A DNA stretch of 64,000 bases from assembly GCF_023715535.1 (NCBI RefSeq), contig NZ_JAMBOI010000009.1:1-64000 (forward strand), written 5' to 3'. The DNA comes from Sporosarcina luteola (lineage in GTDB: Bacteria > Bacillota > Bacilli > Bacillales_A > Planococcaceae). Positions 62,260 to 64,000 of this stretch are shown here, piece after piece. The position numbers and the translations under genes are program-made. The notes beneath the pieces were generated by a model. It worked only from the letters and a program-made list of their open reading frames with translations. It was not told where the DNA came from and made no database searches. Positions within the stretch are counted from its first letter, which is position 1. The number at the start of each line of letters is the position of its first letter.

Positions 62260-62832
62260 TTATTTCTGTTCTTCCATATAATAAACGGAATTGACTTTCC
62301 AATCCCCGCCCTCTTTCGTAAAGACGGTCACTTGCCTACCATCACGGCTTGTCTCCAAGCCTGTGGATTTCTGTTTCATGTTCGTCACCAAGTTTGCGAA
62401 CACTTGGGCTTCACCCGTCTCCTCATCGAATTTCACGATTGTAATGTCTTTTGCCTCGCGGGATAGTTCGTATTGCTCAAAGACGCTTTCAATATACTCG
62501 CGCTCTTCATCCAAGTTGAAGCTCTTAGGCTTCTCGGATAGTGTTCCCATATATTCATCGATGTCCTGGTTGTTGAATGCATGGATATATGTGTCGAACG
62601 ATTGGATGATCAGTTCTTTCTCTTCTGCCGGCACGTTCGCCGCCTCTTCTATTGTGCCACCCGATAAGTTGAAGCCTACTTTATTCTCATCCACGCCGTG
62701 ATCGATCGAACCGAATTCGCTCGGCGCTTCCCCGTCATTAACTGAACCTTGATTCGTTGCGTCTTCCTTTTTCGAACATGCGCCAAGGACGAGCACGAAG
62801 ATGAGCACTGCAAAAACAAGCATTTTTTTCAT
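62260..62832 (-). CDS. Uncharacterised lipoprotein, NTF2-like domain
   Basis: 190 residues. The signal peptide ends in lipobox VLGAC, followed by an acidic linker. From about residue 75 on the pattern (ELIIQSFDTYIHAFNNQDIDEYMGTLSE... VTVFTKEGGDWKVNSVYYM) is that of SnoaL/NTF2-like cone folds. It is therefore a membrane-anchored binding protein of unknown ligand. Next to degU but behind its terminator. Confidence 0.75.
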   Translation of the reverse strand: MKKMLVFAVLIFVLVLGACSKKEDATNQGSVNDGEAPSEFGSIDHGVDENKVGFNLSGGTIEEAANVPAEEKELIIQSFDTYIHAFNNQDIDEYMGTLSEKPKSFNLDEEREYIESVFEQYELSREAKDITIVKFDEETGEAQVFANLVTNMKQKSTGLETSRDGRQVTVFTKEGGDWKVNSVYYMEEQK

Positions 62833-62852
62833 CATTATTCCTCCTGTACGGT

Positions 62853-62884
62853 AAAAGGGACCATCCTAGTAGGAGGTCCCTTTT
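62853..62884 (-). terminator. Terminator of degSU
   Basis: AAAAGGGACC/GGTCCCTTTT hairpin, symmetrical, just past the degU stop. Confidence 0.85.
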
Positions 62885-62893
62885 AGTATATCA

Positions 62894-63574
62894 TCACTTT
62901 ACTTCGACCCAGCCGTTTTTGATTGCTGTGACAACCGCTTGTGTACGGTCGTTGACACCCATTTTCTGCAAGATGCTCGAAACATGGTTTTTTACCGTCT
63001 TTTCGGAAATGAAAAGCGTTTCCCCGATTGTCCGGTTGCTTTGTCCATCTGTCAACAGCTGCAAAACTTCGCATTCGCGCTTCGTCAATAAATGAAGCGG
63101 ACGGCGGATGTCATTTTGTTGGAATGATCCTTTATGCTCGCGTTCGCTGAGACGGCGGAACTCCGACACAAGATTATGCGTCACTTTCGGATGTAAATAA
63201 GATCCGCCTGCCGCAACGACTTTGATTGCTTGTACAATCGCGTCTGCATCCATTTCTTTCAGCATATAACCGAGCGCACCCGATTTCAATGCATGTGATA
63301 CATATGATTCATCATCATGGATGGAAAGCATAATCACTTTCGCTTCCGGAAATTCATTTTTCAGGATCTCCGTTGCTTCCACTCCATTCATGCCCGGCAT
63401 ATTAATATCCATCAAGACGACATCCGGCTCAAAGCGGCGGTACAGCTCGACCACCTCGGTGCCATCGTCCCCTTCTCCTACTACTTCAAACGAGTTTTCA
63501 AAATCCAGGATTCGCTTAACTCCTTCACGGAATAGCTGATGATCATCTACAATTAAAATTTTCGTCATGGTCAT
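62894..63574 (-). CDS. degU: Response regulator DegU
   Basis: 226 residues. NarL-type receiver: [19 protein letters not shown], phospho-acceptor Asp in [14 protein letters not shown], Lys in [12 protein letters not shown]. LuxR-type helix-turn-helix: [43 protein letters not shown]. Length and sequence match DegU, which controls degradative enzymes, motility and comK. Starts 15 nt after degS. Confidence 0.96.
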   Translation of the reverse strand: MTMTKILIVDDHQLFREGVKRILDFENSFEVVGEGDDGTEVVELYRRFEPDVVLMDINMPGMNGVEATEILKNEFPEAKVIMLSIHDDESYVSHALKSGALGYMLKEMDADAIVQAIKVVAAGGSYLHPKVTHNLVSEFRRLSEREHKGSFQQNDIRRPLHLLTKRECEVLQLLTDGQSNRTIGETLFISEKTVKNHVSSILQKMGVNDRTQAVVTAIKNGWVEVK

Positions 63575-63589
63575 TTCCCTCCCAATACC

Positions 63590-64000
63590 CTATTCAATTA
63601 TATTTTCATGTAACGGAATACGGAACAATACAGTGGTTCCATTGCCAATTGCCGACATGATTTTCATCTCGCCTTTCAGCAGTTCGACGCGCTCCCGCAT
63701 CCCTATAATGCCAAATGATTTATCTCTAGATTGACTCGGGTCGAACCCTTTGCCATTGTCTTTCACGACAATATTCATTGTATCACGAAGCCATTCGACT
63801 TTCACCCAAACATCTCTTGAATTTCCATGTTTAAGTGCATTTGAAATACATTCCTGCACGAGACGGAAAATCGCAACTTCGATGCTGGATTCGAATCTTT
63901 TCTCCGTTCCATTATTCATGAAATGGATCGTGACGCCTTTTTCATATTCCATGACCGTTGAAGAATATTTTCGCAGCGTCGGAATCAATCCAAGGTCATC
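63590..64000 (-). CDS. degS: Sensor histidine kinase DegS, C-terminal part
   Basis: Only the last 136 codons are in the window; the gene continues past position 64000. The visible part is the HPK7-type ATPase domain: LVQECISNALKHGNSRDVWV (N box), VKDNGKGFDPSQSRDKSFGIIGMRERVELLKGEM (G boxes) and GTTVLFRIPL. DegS phosphorylates DegU, encoded next. Confidence 0.95.
   Translation of the reverse strand, partial: DDLGLIPTLRKYSSTVMEYEKGVTIHFMNNGTEKRFESSIEVAIFRLVQECISNALKHGNSRDVWVKVEWLRDTMNIVVKDNGKGFDPSQSRDKSFGIIGMRERVELLKGEMKIMSAIGNGTTVLFRIPLHENIIE

Overview
The window is chromosomal DNA from a low-to-mid G+C, motile, naturally competent Firmicute. It most resembles Sporosarcina or a related member of the Planococcaceae/Bacillales. 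The pointers are DegS-DegU, ComK, ComFA/ComFC/ComFB, the flgM-flgN-flgK-flgL-fliW-csrA-hag block with sigma-D promoters, hemE-hemH-hemY with hmoB, lplJ next to YhfH-type mini-proteins, divergent citA/citR, and strong AGGAGG ribosome binding sites. The genus call is an inference from gene content.

Layout. 1-5.4 kb: a large MalT-like/BTAD regulator and a cytoplasmic-type gamma-glutamyltransferase. 5.4-11.4 kb: an NhaC-family antiporter, then a nucleoside-salvage operon (CNT permease, LacI regulator, ribokinase, nucleoside hydrolase) with palindromic GTAACCGGTTAC operators. 11.4-15 kb: an orphan gene, a freestanding LAGLIDADG endonuclease, and hag, whose 3' end carries a group I intron core followed by a second copy of the flagellin C-terminus. 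15-22 kb: csrA, fliW, flgL, flgK, flgN, flgM, yvyF, comFC, comFA, degV. 22-30 kb: an EAL/HDOD protein, enoyl-CoA hydratase, ComFB, a DUF2975/XRE pair, a TetR-controlled ABC-2 exporter and a frameshifted oxidoreductase. 30.2-34.7 kb: an AT-rich island holding a retron (OLD-type ATPase/TOPRIM effector, structured ncRNA, reverse transcriptase). 34.7-40 kb: a broken gene, GNAT, S9 peptidase, citA/citR. 40-46 kb: a sugar-acid cluster with a RuBisCO-like protein, DUF1537 kinase, KdgT-type permease, zinc dehydrogenase and DeoR regulator. 46-53 kb: acyl-CoA synthetase with a FadR-like box, and a complete Bce-type peptide-sensing module. 53-64 kb: lplJ, two yhfH-like genes, a glycerophosphodiesterase lipoprotein, hemY/hemH/hemE, hmoB, an M20 amidohydrolase, comK, a YhjD-like gene, a lipoprotein, degU and the 3' end of degS.

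How the genes work together. CsrA and FliW sit directly upstream of hag, and the hag leader has a hairpin that presents GGA as a CsrA site, so flagellin is probably under translational control. DegU, ComK, ComFA, ComFB and ComFC lie in the same window but in separate transcripts. The Bce RR-HK-ATPase-permease genes overlap or nearly abut, as expected of one operon.

Most notable: (1) the retron, with 12-bp perfect a1/a2 inverted repeats, in effector-ncRNA-RT order, and with a1 overlapping the effector stop codon; (2) the hag intron, where unspliced and predicted spliced mRNAs would both give 281-residue flagellins with different last 14 residues; (3) seven intergenic arrays with 20-bp (one 21-bp) phased units, all in the same orientation relative to neighbouring transcription; (4) the RuBisCO-like catabolic cluster with six AACA motifs on one face of the helix upstream of its DeoR gene.
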